Shown here: piece after piece, positions 17,973 through 27,063 of the stretch
How positions within the stretch are numbered: position 1 is the first letter of the stretch
How the letters are laid out: each line of letters begins with the position of its first letter
From: Nostocales cyanobacterium Centralia_MAG_434
Lineage (GTDB): Bacteria > Cyanobacteriota > Cyanobacteriia > Cyanobacteriales > Nostocaceae
Assembly: GCA_021324415.1 (NCBI GenBank)
Contig: JAJPJF010000325.1
Coordinates: 1-46,015 of the forward strand
Direction of reading: 5' to 3'
DNA: 46,015 nt
The notes under the pieces: model-generated
Databases searched by the model: none
Told to the model about the DNA's origin: nothing
Seen by the model: only the letters and a program-made list of their open reading frames with translations
Made by a program: the position numbers and the translations under genes

Positions 17973-19811
17973 TTAAAACCGATAAAGAGTACGAATCCAA
18001 GCATATAAGCTACTGGGATTGTCGGCATTGGAATCTGGTGCAGTCACCCAGATCAAACCTGGTGTAATCTCAATATTGTCTCGGACCTTGTATTGATAGA
18101 ATGCCTCGATGTGCAATGAAAGATCCTTGTCTGCTTGTCCCGGACCTGCTCCCAAATTGACATTTTTACTGAGACTGATGAGTCTTGGAGCCATACCAAC
18201 AAATAACCCTCCCAAACTACCCTTGCTAAAGAGATCCGGAAAGGCCAGTCCTACTGCCCAATCCATAGCTTGACCATCTCCATGCCCTAAATAGCGGTGT
18301 GCTGCATAACTCACCCACCCATTGATTGCAAATTTGGGATCAACTTGATAGAACGCTTGTATACCATACAGGTTACCTATAGTTCCTGCTCCTGCTACAG
18401 TGCTGTTTACCAGGTTACTCCCAGCTGCTGGACCGAAGTTAGTTCCACTGAAACCTTGGGTGTTTGGGGGGCTATAGGTATTGACGTAAGTTAAACCCAC
18501 TCGAAAAGTCTTGCTAGGGTTGCTGTAGAGTAACTGTGCCAGAGCTAAATATCTCCCTGAGAATAAGCCGTTATTATTTGTGGGATTGTTACCGTTGGGT
18601 GCACTGTATGCTAGCCCCAATTGGAATTGTTTACCTAATTTCTGGAGTACCGCAATTCCACCACCGCTATCTCCATAGTTATAGACCAGTGCTCGCCGTG
18701 AAAATCGTGAAATCCCATTCGCACCAGTTGCAGAATTAGATTCAAAATATGGGTTTATCGGAACAGAAAAGCCTATCTCATTAGCTCCATCTGATAGAGC
18801 ATAAATATTGACTTGAGTACTTGGAGTAGGTAGAAACCGATAACGGACACCAGTGATTGTAGGCTGATTCGGTGCAAGTGTGATATTGGCATTATCAGCC
18901 GTTCTTCCATCATAAGTTCCTAATAATCCAGCTCTTGTTTGTCCCAATGACTGGATATTGGCACCTCCGAGTGTGAGAGCTAGTGAATCTGTGCCAGTAA
19001 AACTAGAGTTAAACCGTAAAGACAATGAGTCCTGCAATGTAACAACTCGAGGTGCTGGTTTCTTAGTGAGGACGTTATTGCCCGCTAGAAGTGAGCCAAG
19101 GACAATCTGAACACGACCTGTCAATGTAGTTGTTGTGGAAAATTGATGTTGTTCTAAGTTTGCTGTTTGTACCTCTAGTGCATCTACTCGTCCCCGCAGG
19201 GTTGCTAGTTCTGCCCCAAATTGATTTTCTAGTTTTTGGAGGGTTTCCAAATCTTCTTTTTTGACTAGACCACTTGTTCCAGTGGCAAGCAATTCATTGA
19301 GTCGGTCTAGAGCTGCTTTCAGTCCAGCTGCAAATTCGTAACGGTTTACTGCTCGATTGCCCTTAAATGTCTGATCAGGATAACCTGTAATCACACCGTA
19401 GCGCTCCACCAACGATTGCAATGCTTGGAATGCCCAGTCAGTGGGTTTCACATCTGATAGCTGAGATACAGAATTGACTTGCTCTATAGTTGCATCATCG
19501 TCATCTTGTGGTTGCACCGAAGCGTTGCTTGGGCTACCTGAGGATTTACGCACAGGTGAAGCTAGGTTCGAGACAGGGATGATCTGATCTGCGGGAGAAT
19601 TGTTATCCTCAGGAATAGACGCAAACAACTGCTCAGGAGTAGGAGCGATTTTGCCTCCCTTGTTGGGAGAGAAAAGCGATGTATTGGTAGATACGACAGA
19701 TTCTGGGGTATTCGCCCAGCTAGTGGCTGGACTAAACCCCAGAATCACTAAGATATCTAATAGGGACAATAAGAACAGTACCCATTGGAAATTGCAGCGA
19801 AATTGAAACAT
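17973..19811 (-). CDS. Iron-uptake-type outer-membrane porin (SLH plus OprB/SomA-like barrel)
   Basis: The protein is 612 residues. A signal peptide (FLLSLLDILVILGFSPATSWA) is followed by a low-complexity linker, then an SLH domain at about 110-170 (LSDVKPTDWAFQALQSLVER, GVITGYPDQTFKGNRAVNRY). A coiled coil (LEQHQF region, about 185-225) and a beta-barrel of the carb_OprB type follow, ending in an aromatic residue (TLYRF) as expected for barrel assembly. Cyanobacterial homologues form the main outer-membrane channels, anchored to peptidoglycan by SLH and linked to iron or inorganic ion passage. The 19-bp palindrome about 190 bp upstream is a candidate control site. It is a monocistronic-looking gene with a hairpin behind it. 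Confidence 0.93.
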   Translation of the reverse strand: MFQFRCNFQWVLFLLSLLDILVILGFSPATSWANTPESVVSTNTSLFSPNKGGKIAPTPEQLFASIPEDNNSPADQIIPVSNLASPVRKSSGSPSNASVQPQDDDDATIEQVNSVSQLSDVKPTDWAFQALQSLVERYGVITGYPDQTFKGNRAVNRYEFAAGLKAALDRLNELLATGTSGLVKKEDLETLQKLENQFGAELATLRGRVDALEVQTANLEQHQFSTTTTLTGRVQIVLGSLLAGNNVLTKKPAPRVVTLQDSLSLRFNSSFTGTDSLALTLGGANIQSLGQTRAGLLGTYDGRTADNANITLAPNQPTITGVRYRFLPTPSTQVNIYALSDGANEIGFSVPINPYFESNSATGANGISRFSRRALVYNYGDSGGGIAVLQKLGKQFQLGLAYSAPNGNNPTNNNGLFSGRYLALAQLLYSNPSKTFRVGLTYVNTYSPPNTQGFSGTNFGPAAGSNLVNSTVAGAGTIGNLYGIQAFYQVDPKFAINGWVSYAAHRYLGHGDGQAMDWAVGLAFPDLFSKGSLGGLFVGMAPRLISLSKNVNLGAGPGQADKDLSLHIEAFYQYKVRDNIEITPGLIWVTAPDSNADNPSSLYAWIRTLYRF

Positions 19812-20000
19812 GACTCCTCAACCTTAAACTTGACAAGACAAACAGACGGAAGCATTTCATCCAATACTTCTGTGAAATCTAATCTTTGAGATAAAAAAGT
19901 TAACAACAACTCTGCTTTGCTGACACTTAGAGAGTAAAACTCCCGTTCAAATAACAGCAAATAGTATTCATAGTTTGCTAACTACGGTAAAACCAGTGTA

Positions 20001-20019
20001 TTAACGTATAATACGTTAA
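20001..20019. promoter_or_regulatory. 19-bp perfect palindrome upstream of the porin gene
   Basis: TTAACGTATAATACGTTAA is 9+1+9 self-complementary and contains a TATAAT-like hexamer. It lies in the 286-bp gap 19812-20097, about 190 bp before the porin start, and no gene on the other strand is near enough to use it. It is a candidate operator for a dimeric regulator. It does not match a Fur box or an NtcA site. Confidence 0.55.
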
Positions 20020-20097
20020 ATTATCAAAAATCAAAAGCGATTTTTATTACAATTTTGTTGAATGTGGGTTGAGGAAGGTTGAGTAGTGCTACGAAGA

Positions 20098-20817
20098 TTA
20101 AACTAATTGATAGATATATGCTTTATCTACAAGTGTTGGAACACAATCACTAATGTTTAACTCTGTAGCTATATCGACATCTTGTTCAAATCCTTTCTCA
20201 ATCAATTCAATACCGGAACCACAATGTTTGAGAAGATGTTTTAATTTGGGTTGAGCACTGTGATAAGCAGCGATCGCAACTTGTGCGTCTGGTGATAGGC
20301 TTCCTTGAAGATAGCTGAGAATTGCGCCTGCGCCAATTAAGTCCTCAAATGAAGGACGCAGACTACCATCATCCCATTTCTCGCCGGCTGGTATGACACT
20401 AATGTGCCGTCCATACCTTTTTGCAGCTAAAGCCACTGCTTTGGCGTTTCTCAAACATCCAGCCAATGTTGGAGTTGTTCCAGTTGATAGGCTGATAGAC
20501 GAACCATTGGGCGAGGGAAGCACCAGCCGAGTACCTTGAGGTATTTGGCTCAAGGATATTGGAGAAAGCGAGTAGCCACTACCCCCACGCCTAGAGGCTA
20601 ATTCTGCATTCACAGACTTAGCAAATTCTTGCACAGATTCATTCTTCCAATCACAGGGAAAGACAGTAGCACCTCGACTATTAGCAACTTCAATACAGGT
20701 CGAAAAAGAAAGGATATCTACGATGATAATAACATCACTAATAGGAGCCAATTGCTCAACTCCTTTTCTCCCCCACTCACACCGAATTTCAAAGTTTGAC
20801 TGATCGTAGTAACTCAT
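20098..20817 (-). CDS. comB: 2-phosphosulfolactate phosphatase (ComB) family protein
   Basis: The protein is 239 residues, the family length. The N-terminus VIIIVDILSFSTCIEVANSR matches the ComB pattern VVIDVLRATTT. Further motifs are LPSPNGSSISLS, IPAGEKWDDGSLRPSFEDLI (acidic Mg-binding cluster) and GAGAILSYL. ComB enzymes are Mg-dependent and remove phosphate from 2-phosphosulfolactate in coenzyme M synthesis. Cyanobacteria lack methanogenic CoM metabolism, so the physiological substrate here is uncertain. The symbol denotes family only. Confidence 0.85.
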   Translation of the reverse strand: MSYYDQSNFEIRCEWGRKGVEQLAPISDVIIIVDILSFSTCIEVANSRGATVFPCDWKNESVQEFAKSVNAELASRRGGSGYSLSPISLSQIPQGTRLVLPSPNGSSISLSTGTTPTLAGCLRNAKAVALAAKRYGRHISVIPAGEKWDDGSLRPSFEDLIGAGAILSYLQGSLSPDAQVAIAAYHSAQPKLKHLLKHCGSGIELIEKGFEQDVDIATELNISDCVPTLVDKAYIYQLV

Positions 20818-20882
20818 ACAGTATCAATTCGTAATTTGTATTATCAATCTCCACAGAGGTGATTTGATATTTTCCTGTTGCT

Positions 20883-20999
20883 CTATAAAAGTCGGCTACA
20901 ACCTTCCAAAAGAATTAATGCAATCAATAAACTTGCTGCTGTTAGGATACAGCGGCGACCCATTTGTGTTAAAGGGGCTAAATTATGGTACTCGTTCAT
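20883..20999 (-). CDS. Possible 38-residue small membrane protein
   Basis: An ATG frame at 20999 reads MNEYHNLAPLTQMGRRCILT and then a single hydrophobic helix (AASLLIALILLEGC), ending at TAG 20883. It fills the gap between the dehydrogenase and ComB genes on the same strand. The composition looks like a short single-pass membrane protein or an undersized lipoprotein (LEGC is a poor lipobox). There is no strong ribosome site and no recognised family, so it may be chance. Confidence 0.3.
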   Translation of the reverse strand: MNEYHNLAPLTQMGRRCILTAASLLIALILLEGCSRLL

Positions 21000-21025
21000 A
21001 AGTTAATTTCAAGATTTTCTAACAT

Positions 21026-21988
21026 TTAGTAGCCTGCATTTTTATCCACAACATTACGCAAAGCTTGTCCTTGGAGATATCGTGCCAAATTGTCAAGAAA
21101 CAATGCTACAATTCGCGGACGAAGTTGTGGCGTAAGTGCTGAACAATGAGGTGTCACAAAGACATTATTCAAAGACCACAAGGGACTTTCTGGTGGAAGT
21201 GGTTCAGTTTCGAATGTGTCTAATCCAGCGCCTGCAATCCAGCCCTCCTGCAAAGCAGTTATGAGTGCCGATTCATCCACAATTGCACCACGAGCAATAT
21301 TAATCAGATAAGCACTCGGACGCATCAACCGCAATGCCTCGGCATCAATCAAGCCTTTTGTTTCTGGTGTCAGAGGTGTGGCAACTACGACATAATCAGC
21401 GTCACCTAAGAGTAATCGCCATTCATTGGCATCAACGATTTTGTCAAAATTTGGTAATGGTTCGGGATGTCGGCGACTACCCCAAATTCGCATCCCAAAG
21501 GCTTTAGCACGCACAGCAATTTCTTTACCAATATTTCCGGTTCCTATAATTAATATAGTCTTGTTGTATAACTCTTCTAGTTCTAACCACTTGAACCAGT
21601 ATTTGCTAGTTTGTAGCTCTTGCAGTTTTTGAACTTTCTTGGCATAAAAAAGCATGAAGCTCAACACAAATTCCGCCATAGGAATAGCATGAACTCCTGA
21701 GCCGTTAGTAAGAACTATATCATGTTTCAAAAAAGTGGGTGTGAGGATATGATTCACGCCAGAGCTAGGTGTATGTTGCCAACGAATTTTAGGTGCTGCT
21801 GCTAGGACTTTGTGCAGAGTTGTATTTTTCAGCTTAAATCCGTTGAGATAAACTTCAGCATCACTAGGATCACCATCAAAGTTACCATCACTATCTACAC
21901 GTACGAACGTAATATCTGAGGGTAACTGCGGTTCAATATCATTAACAAGTTCTACAGGTAAGATGAGTTTCATGCTAGAAAATATCAT
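21026..21988 (-). CDS. D-2-hydroxyacid dehydrogenase
   Basis: The protein is 320 residues and belongs to the D-isomer-specific 2-hydroxyacid dehydrogenase family, which is NAD(P)-dependent and cytosolic. The Rossmann loop IIGTGNIGKEIAVRAKAFGM lies in the middle. The catalytic Arg is in NIARGAIVDE, the Glu in the DTFETEPLPPESPLW segment, and the His in VTPHCSA. Substrates of the family include glyoxylate/hydroxypyruvate, phosphoglycerate and lactate; the short length without an ACT domain excludes a standard SerA. The start is either ATG 21988 or ATG 21973 (MKLILPVELV); no ribosome site settles it. Confidence 0.92.
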   Translation of the reverse strand: MIFSSMKLILPVELVNDIEPQLPSDITFVRVDSDGNFDGDPSDAEVYLNGFKLKNTTLHKVLAAAPKIRWQHTPSSGVNHILTPTFLKHDIVLTNGSGVHAIPMAEFVLSFMLFYAKKVQKLQELQTSKYWFKWLELEELYNKTILIIGTGNIGKEIAVRAKAFGMRIWGSRRHPEPLPNFDKIVDANEWRLLLGDADYVVVATPLTPETKGLIDAEALRLMRPSAYLINIARGAIVDESALITALQEGWIAGAGLDTFETEPLPPESPLWSLNNVFVTPHCSALTPQLRPRIVALFLDNLARYLQGQALRNVVDKNAGY

Positions 21989-22139
21989 TAACTTATCTGA
22001 TCGTAGAATCTCTACATCAGCTTTAGTTTTGGATTTTTTTCCAAAAAGTTCTTGTTTTTTGTTTGTCAGTGTGTAAAGCTACTAGCACTAATATACATTA
22101 TTCCTATAAACATTTAGTAGTTTAAACACAAAAATGCAC

Positions 22140-22470
22140 ATTCCCATAGAAATTCAAGACATAAAGTTCATGGGAATGCCTACTATATAGGGATTTGCGA
22201 AAGTATTACACAATTAAGGGTCGGGGATAAGCCCTTCATCTCTCGGTCAAGAAACTTTGGATCGAGTGGGCAAGGTTCGGGCCACTCGCCTCCTAAGCAT
22301 TTCAGAAGATTCGAGGGAAAGTCCTGAGAAGTGTTCATTTGGGGTTAGCTGAGAGTAAATTCCGCAACGGCTTCATTTTTCCTCTTGACCAAAGAGGCAG
22401 TATGTGAGTGTAATGGTGTAGGTAAGTAGTAGAAACGTTTACCTTGCAGGGATATACCCTTCAGTAAAAA
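22140..22470 (+). other. Hairpin-rich untranslated stretch before the acyltransferase gene
   Basis: This is the last two-thirds of the 487-bp gap 21989-22475. It holds several local stems: ATTCCCAT/ATGGGAAT (22140/22170), AAGGG/CCCTT around 22217-22237, CGAGTGG/CCACTCG (22263/22282), CCTCTT/AAGAGG (22381/22392) and AGGTAA/TTACCT (22420/22439). It is more G/C-rich than the AT-rich acyltransferase gene it precedes. I cannot match it to a known riboswitch. It could be a structured 5' leader or an RNA gene; no start-supported ORF is present. The first ~150 bp of the gap is AT-rich with nothing recognised. Confidence 0.4.
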
Positions 22471-22475
22471 AACTG

Positions 22476-23591
22476 ATGACACATTCAATAGAGAACAAAC
22501 CAAGCAACCAGAGGGATATCAGATTTGATATTTTGAAAACTCTTGGTCTACTTTGCATTATTTTTGCTCATGTAGGCCCTGAAGACAATATCTTATTTGA
22601 TATCAGACGTTTTGATGTTATTTTAATGGTCATTGTTTCAGGAACACTATATTACTACTCCGCTAAAAGTAAGAAAATATCTTTTTGGAGTTATCTGCAA
22701 AAGAGGTTACCGCGCCTGATTGCTCCAGTCTGGTTATTTTTGACTTTCTTCTTTTCTTCAGCTTACATCATATTTTTTCTACTTTCTCTACCTTACCCAT
22801 TTTCATCGCAAAAAATCATCGACACATTTACATTATTAAATGGAATTGGTTATGTATGGATTGTTCGTGTATTTACACTAGTTGCTCTTTTTGCAAATTT
22901 ATTACTAAAGTTATATAAATTCTGTAAATCTGAGGCTAGGTTCTTAGCCTTACTAGCTGTTATTTATTTATGTTATGAAATACTATTAGATTTTACTCAA
23001 CACCATAATTTACATTATGCAATAATTTCAAGTTTAGTAAATGATTATTTCTTTTATCTTCTCTCTTATGGATGCTTGTTTGGTCTAGGTATAACGTTAC
23101 CAAAGCTTCAAACAAAAACAATCCTACTCGTTTCTGGCATTTTTTTTATTCTATTTTTAGGATGTGCTGTTTATTATTACCATAGATTAGGGCACTTTGT
23201 TTCTAATGTAGATTTCAAATACCCACCAAGACTATACTATGTTTCTTATGGCATTTTTGCCTCTTTACTGGCTTTCGTAATAGTTAGTAAATTGTATTAT
23301 AAATATAATTTAGGAGATAAAGGTAATATTTTAATTAAGATTATTATCTTTATTAGTTCTTCTACACTATGGATATATTTATGGCATATATTCTTTGTAT
23401 ATTATTGGCAAAACTTGATTATTAAATATTTACCGAATTTTGCTAGTCAGTTTATCTTAGCTTTTTTAGTGGTAACATTAGGTGCGATCGCTGTTACCTA
23501 TGTGCAGAAAGCAGCTATTTCTAGAGTCATTATAAAAACTAGATTTGGTCAGAAAAACTCTGAACTACTTTCTATATTGTTCTTGAAGTAG
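22476..23591 (+). CDS. Membrane acyltransferase (acyltransferase 3 family)
   Basis: The protein is 371 residues with about 10 hydrophobic helices. The diagnostic N-terminus RDIRFDILKTLGLLCIIFAH (catalytic His in the first helix) and DVILMVIVSGTLYYYSAK match OafA/ExoZ-type acyltransferases. These move acetyl or other acyl groups onto sugars of surface polysaccharides across the inner membrane. The coding sequence is markedly AT-rich compared with the genes before it. It is followed after 38 bp by the metallophosphatase gene in the same direction, so the pair may be co-transcribed. The link to the EPS cluster is by position. Confidence 0.85.
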   Translation: MTHSIENKPSNQRDIRFDILKTLGLLCIIFAHVGPEDNILFDIRRFDVILMVIVSGTLYYYSAKSKKISFWSYLQKRLPRLIAPVWLFLTFFFSSAYIIFFLLSLPYPFSSQKIIDTFTLLNGIGYVWIVRVFTLVALFANLLLKLYKFCKSEARFLALLAVIYLCYEILLDFTQHHNLHYAIISSLVNDYFFYLLSYGCLFGLGITLPKLQTKTILLVSGIFFILFLGCAVYYYHRLGHFVSNVDFKYPPRLYYVSYGIFASLLAFVIVSKLYYKYNLGDKGNILIKIIIFISSSTLWIYLWHIFFVYYWQNLIIKYLPNFASQFILAFLVVTLGAIAVTYVQKAAISRVIIKTRFGQKNSELLSILFLK

Positions 23592-23629
23592 GTTTCAACG
23601 TTGGTTTATATCAAACTCATTATTGACTA

Positions 23630-25390
23630 ATGTTCACACGTTTTTTTAACCGGGAAACACTAATAGTCATAGCTACTGTATTTGTGGTGACTATATGCCT
23701 AACACTAGCGTATGGGTATCTGCCTAAACAAAAAGCCATAACACAGACATCTCATCTACTGACTGATCCATTTCTGCAACTACCAACTGCAACATCAGTC
23801 AGGGTTGTTTGGTTTACTGAGTTTGCTGGTTCTAAACACATGGTCAGTTATGGTGAGAATCTCCAGCGCACTGCTTTTGCTAACACAACGAAACTCAGTC
23901 GCCTACGAGAAGATCAGCAATCACGAGTAGGAAAACAAACTCAAGATGGACAAATTTATCAGCATCCTGTTAAGCGAGATATTTGGCGACATGAAGCTGA
24001 AGTTGTTGAGTTAACACCTGGGAAACGTATTCCTTATCGTGTCACAAGTGTGGAAGAAAATAGCAATTTGGTCAGTAGTCAGATTTTCAGTTTAGCACCT
24101 GCACCAATGCCTAGTACACCGCTGAAAATTTTGCTGACATCAGACCATCAATTGAAACCCATGACAGCAGCAAATCTGCAAAAAGTAGTCAAGACTGTTG
24201 GGCAAGTAGATGCAGTTTTTTTCGCTGGTGACCTGGTTGATATTGCTGATCGTGCTAGTGAATGGTTTGATGATAATCGTGGCAATCCTTTCTTTCCGAC
24301 TTTACAAGGTCGTGCCAAGTATGAAATAGAATTTAATAGAATTAAGACGTCTTATATTGGTGGAGAGATTATTCAACACGCTCCGATGTTTACCACTATT
24401 GGGAATCATGAAGTGATGGGGCGGTTTGGGAGAAAAGGTAGTTTAGGTGGTGAATTTAATGATGCAATTCCCCGTGACATTGCTAAAAAGTTGTACGGTG
24501 CGCAATCGCTGAAAAATAATTCTTTTAATACGGATACTTATGAAGAGATATTCACTCTCCCACAAAGTAAAGAGGGTGGAGAAACTTACTATGCAGTGAG
24601 TTTTGGTGATGTGCGTTTAGTGGTACTCTACGCAGCAAATATATGGCGTACACCCAACTTAGATGCCGCAGCGAGGGGTAAATATCAAGAACGGGAAAAA
24701 GATTTGCAATTTCCTGTTGAATGGGGTTATGGACAACATATCTTTGAACCAATTACTCAAGGTAGCCAGCAGTATAATTGGCTAAGAAAAGAATTAAATA
24801 GTCCTGAGTTTAAAAAAGCAAAATACAAAGTGGTGATGCTTCATTATCCCCCCCATTCTCTGGGTGACAATATTGTACCTGCTTACACCGCTCCAGTACA
24901 GAAAATTGAACGTAATACTTTGAATCAAATTAAAGCAGTGCGTTATGAATACCCTCTGGATGCAGATTATATAATTCGGGATGTTGTACCCTTACTAGAG
25001 GTTGCTCATGTGCAGTTAGTCTTTTATGGGCATTCCCATTTGTGGAATCGCTTTTATAGTCAATTGAAGATGCACTTTTTAGAAACGTCTAATGTAGGTA
25101 ATACTTACGGGGCTTTTTTAGGCAAAAAGCAGCGACAAGTTCCAGTTGAGTATCAAGAGAATTATGTTAAGTTTGGCGATCCAAACGAATTAGAGGCAGT
25201 GATACCAACAATTAGCCCATTGAGTAAAGATGGTCAGCAGATACCATATGTTGCAAGTAATGAAATAACTGTTTTCAGTATATTCAACACAGGTACTGGA
25301 ACAATTACTAGTTATCGTTTTGATACACGCAAACCTGACTCAGAAGTCGTCAAGTTTGATGAGTTTCGATTACAAGTGGATGGAAGCTAG
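23630..25390 (+). CDS. Membrane-anchored metallophosphoesterase with N-terminal fibronectin-like domain
   Basis: The protein is 586 residues. An N-terminal hydrophobic helix (LIVIATVFVVTICLTLAYGY) anchors or exports it. A purple-acid-phosphatase-like beta domain at about 50-155 precedes the calcineurin-type core: LLTSDHQ, FFAGDLVDIAD (GDxx), TTIGNHEVMGR (GNHE), VVMLHYPPHS and FYGHSHLWNR (GHxH), all metal-binding motifs in order. The first DxH motif reads DHQ. It likely hydrolyses phosphomono- or diesters in the periplasm or outside the cell. Its stop codon shares CTAG (25387-25390) with that of the convergent sugar transferase gene. Confidence 0.88.
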   Translation: MFTRFFNRETLIVIATVFVVTICLTLAYGYLPKQKAITQTSHLLTDPFLQLPTATSVRVVWFTEFAGSKHMVSYGENLQRTAFANTTKLSRLREDQQSRVGKQTQDGQIYQHPVKRDIWRHEAEVVELTPGKRIPYRVTSVEENSNLVSSQIFSLAPAPMPSTPLKILLTSDHQLKPMTAANLQKVVKTVGQVDAVFFAGDLVDIADRASEWFDDNRGNPFFPTLQGRAKYEIEFNRIKTSYIGGEIIQHAPMFTTIGNHEVMGRFGRKGSLGGEFNDAIPRDIAKKLYGAQSLKNNSFNTDTYEEIFTLPQSKEGGETYYAVSFGDVRLVVLYAANIWRTPNLDAAARGKYQEREKDLQFPVEWGYGQHIFEPITQGSQQYNWLRKELNSPEFKKAKYKVVMLHYPPHSLGDNIVPAYTAPVQKIERNTLNQIKAVRYEYPLDADYIIRDVVPLLEVAHVQLVFYGHSHLWNRFYSQLKMHFLETSNVGNTYGAFLGKKQRQVPVEYQENYVKFGDPNELEAVIPTISPLSKDGQQIPYVASNEITVFSIFNTGTGTITSYRFDTRKPDSEVVKFDEFRLQVDGS

Positions 25391-26814
25391 TAGGCACCAG
25401 TTTTTTGCACAACTGCTTGGAAAGTTTTCAACAAGATTTCTATATCTAGTCCAAGCGACCAATTCTCTATGTAAGCAATATCTAGTTTCACTGCATCTTC
25501 AAAGTTATCAATGTTAGAACGACCAGAAACCTGCCATAATCCCGTAATACCAGGCAGAACCTCTTGACGGATAAAGTGCGCCTTCTCGAATTTCTCTACA
25601 TCTCTGAGTGGAAGAGGACGAGGACCAACAAGGCTCATCTCTCCAAGTAATACGTTAAACAGTTGCGGTAATTCGTCCAAACTATAACGGCGCAGGAATT
25701 TGCCTAAACGTGTGATCCGAGGATCATTTTTCACTTTGAACAAGACACCATCTTTGATCTCATTCTTTGCTTCTAGGCTTGCTTGTAACTTTTCCGCATT
25801 GGCAACCATTGTCCTAAATTTCCACATTTTGAATTTTTTGCAATGTAGACCAATGCGCTCTTGTCTGAAAAAGACGGGACCTGGAGAATCTAGTTTAATC
25901 AGCACTGCGATCGCCAAATAAACTGGTGACAGTATGAATACCAAAATAGTTGCACAACACAGGTCAAAACCCCGCTTTACCCAAAAATCACCACCTGCGA
26001 TGATTGGTGCTGGAATTGTTAGACACGGAACTTGACCAATCATCCAAAATACAGATTTTGGATGACGTACCTCACTTTGCTCTGGAAGTATTCTGAGAGT
26101 AATGCCAGCTGTGTGGAAATGCCAGCAAACATAAAGACGATTCTTAATGGCATTCCAAGAGACAAAAACTTCTACTATTCCTTCGTTACGGAGATATTCC
26201 AACGTTCTCTCTCGGTTATGTCTGTCAAGACAACTAGAGTCGGCAATTCCTTGTACTGTGTAGCAATTTTCTTGTTCTATTAAACTAATATGCTCTTCTT
26301 GATCTTCTTGATTAGAAATGAGAAAAATGGGATAACGAATTGCTCCTCTCTGACGCAGTAGTTTAGTAACCACATCAAATAATAAGCGATCAATAAAGAC
26401 AAAGGTTACAGACAGAACCCAAAATATGAGAAACGTTGAGCGTGAAACATAGTGCTTTGGTTCGTAAAGAAAAGCAATAAGTAAGAGCAAAACTTCTGAC
26501 GTTGAAACTGCTTGAACCAACGCAGGATAATTACGGCGGTGGCTGCCTGCATTATATAAACCCTTTGATACAAGCATGCCAATTTCTACTGTTAGAATCA
26601 GCACTAGAAAAGACGGTTTTTGTGTCCAAGGAGATTCCATAGCAGTTCCATAATGTACTGCCAATTTCCATGCACAAATTAGAGCGATCGTATCTAGAAA
26701 AATAAGTGTTACTATCCGCAGTAACTTGATAGGTAATCCTCTTTGGATTGTTGTGATTTTGGCTGATCTTAAGTCCGGTTTAAAATTTACTACTGATATG
26801 GTTCTGGAAGCCAC
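25387..26814 (-). CDS. Polyprenyl-phosphate sugar-1-phosphate transferase (initiating glycosyltransferase, WbaP/EpsL type)
   Basis: The protein is 475 residues from GTG 26814. I chose this start because AAGGAGG lies about 10 nt upstream; the earlier GTG 26838 would put that ribosome site inside the coding sequence. Four or five N-terminal membrane helices and a Rossmann-like middle region precede the catalytic C-terminus: FDLCCATILVFILSPVYLAI, RQERIGLHCKKFKMWKFRTM, LGKFLRRYSLDELPQLFNV, LVGPRPLP and PGITGLWQVSGRS. These enzymes put the first sugar phosphate on undecaprenyl phosphate at the inner membrane. A 249-bp gap separates it from the GH10 gene, so it probably has its own promoter. Confidence 0.94.
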   Translation of the reverse strand: MASRTISVVNFKPDLRSAKITTIQRGLPIKLLRIVTLIFLDTIALICAWKLAVHYGTAMESPWTQKPSFLVLILTVEIGMLVSKGLYNAGSHRRNYPALVQAVSTSEVLLLLIAFLYEPKHYVSRSTFLIFWVLSVTFVFIDRLLFDVVTKLLRQRGAIRYPIFLISNQEDQEEHISLIEQENCYTVQGIADSSCLDRHNRERTLEYLRNEGIVEVFVSWNAIKNRLYVCWHFHTAGITLRILPEQSEVRHPKSVFWMIGQVPCLTIPAPIIAGGDFWVKRGFDLCCATILVFILSPVYLAIAVLIKLDSPGPVFFRQERIGLHCKKFKMWKFRTMVANAEKLQASLEAKNEIKDGVLFKVKNDPRITRLGKFLRRYSLDELPQLFNVLLGEMSLVGPRPLPLRDVEKFEKAHFIRQEVLPGITGLWQVSGRSNIDNFEDAVKLDIAYIENWSLGLDIEILLKTFQAVVQKTGAY

Positions 26815-26823
26815 AATTCTAAT

Positions 26824-26830
26824 TCCTCCT
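26824..26830 (-). promoter_or_regulatory. Strong Shine-Dalgarno that fixes the sugar transferase start
   Basis: The minus strand reads AAGGAGG just before AATTAGAATTGTG. The GTG at 26814 is the first usable start after it. Confidence 0.6.
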
Positions 26831-27063
26831 TGTTTCACTGTTAACGCACCCTACTTTGGTAGGTAATACTAATTCATGAAATCATGTCACATATGCGGTA
26901 AATACACAGCTGTTTTTCCTGCCAAAGCTATCATTGTGAATAATTTTCTTCTAAATTGGTACAGTTTTCAAACGAGAATAAAGTCCTTAATATTGACCTG
27001 TCTAAGCAAGTGAAATTAAGACCGATTTTAGAACCTTTTAGAAAGTGACTTAATCAGTTAAAA

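Noticed and set aside
17867-18067. 66-codon plus-strand ORF
   Set aside because: It runs through the porin 3' hairpin and into the antisense of the porin gene.
22311-22324. TCGAGGGAAAGTCC resembling the RNase P RNA P4 motif GAGGAAAGUCC
   Set aside because: No partner P4 strand or other conserved RNase P helices are present around it.
22471-22477. CTGATGA heptamer resembling a hammerhead ribozyme core
   Set aside because: It overlaps the acyltransferase start codon and lacks the GAAA and stem elements.
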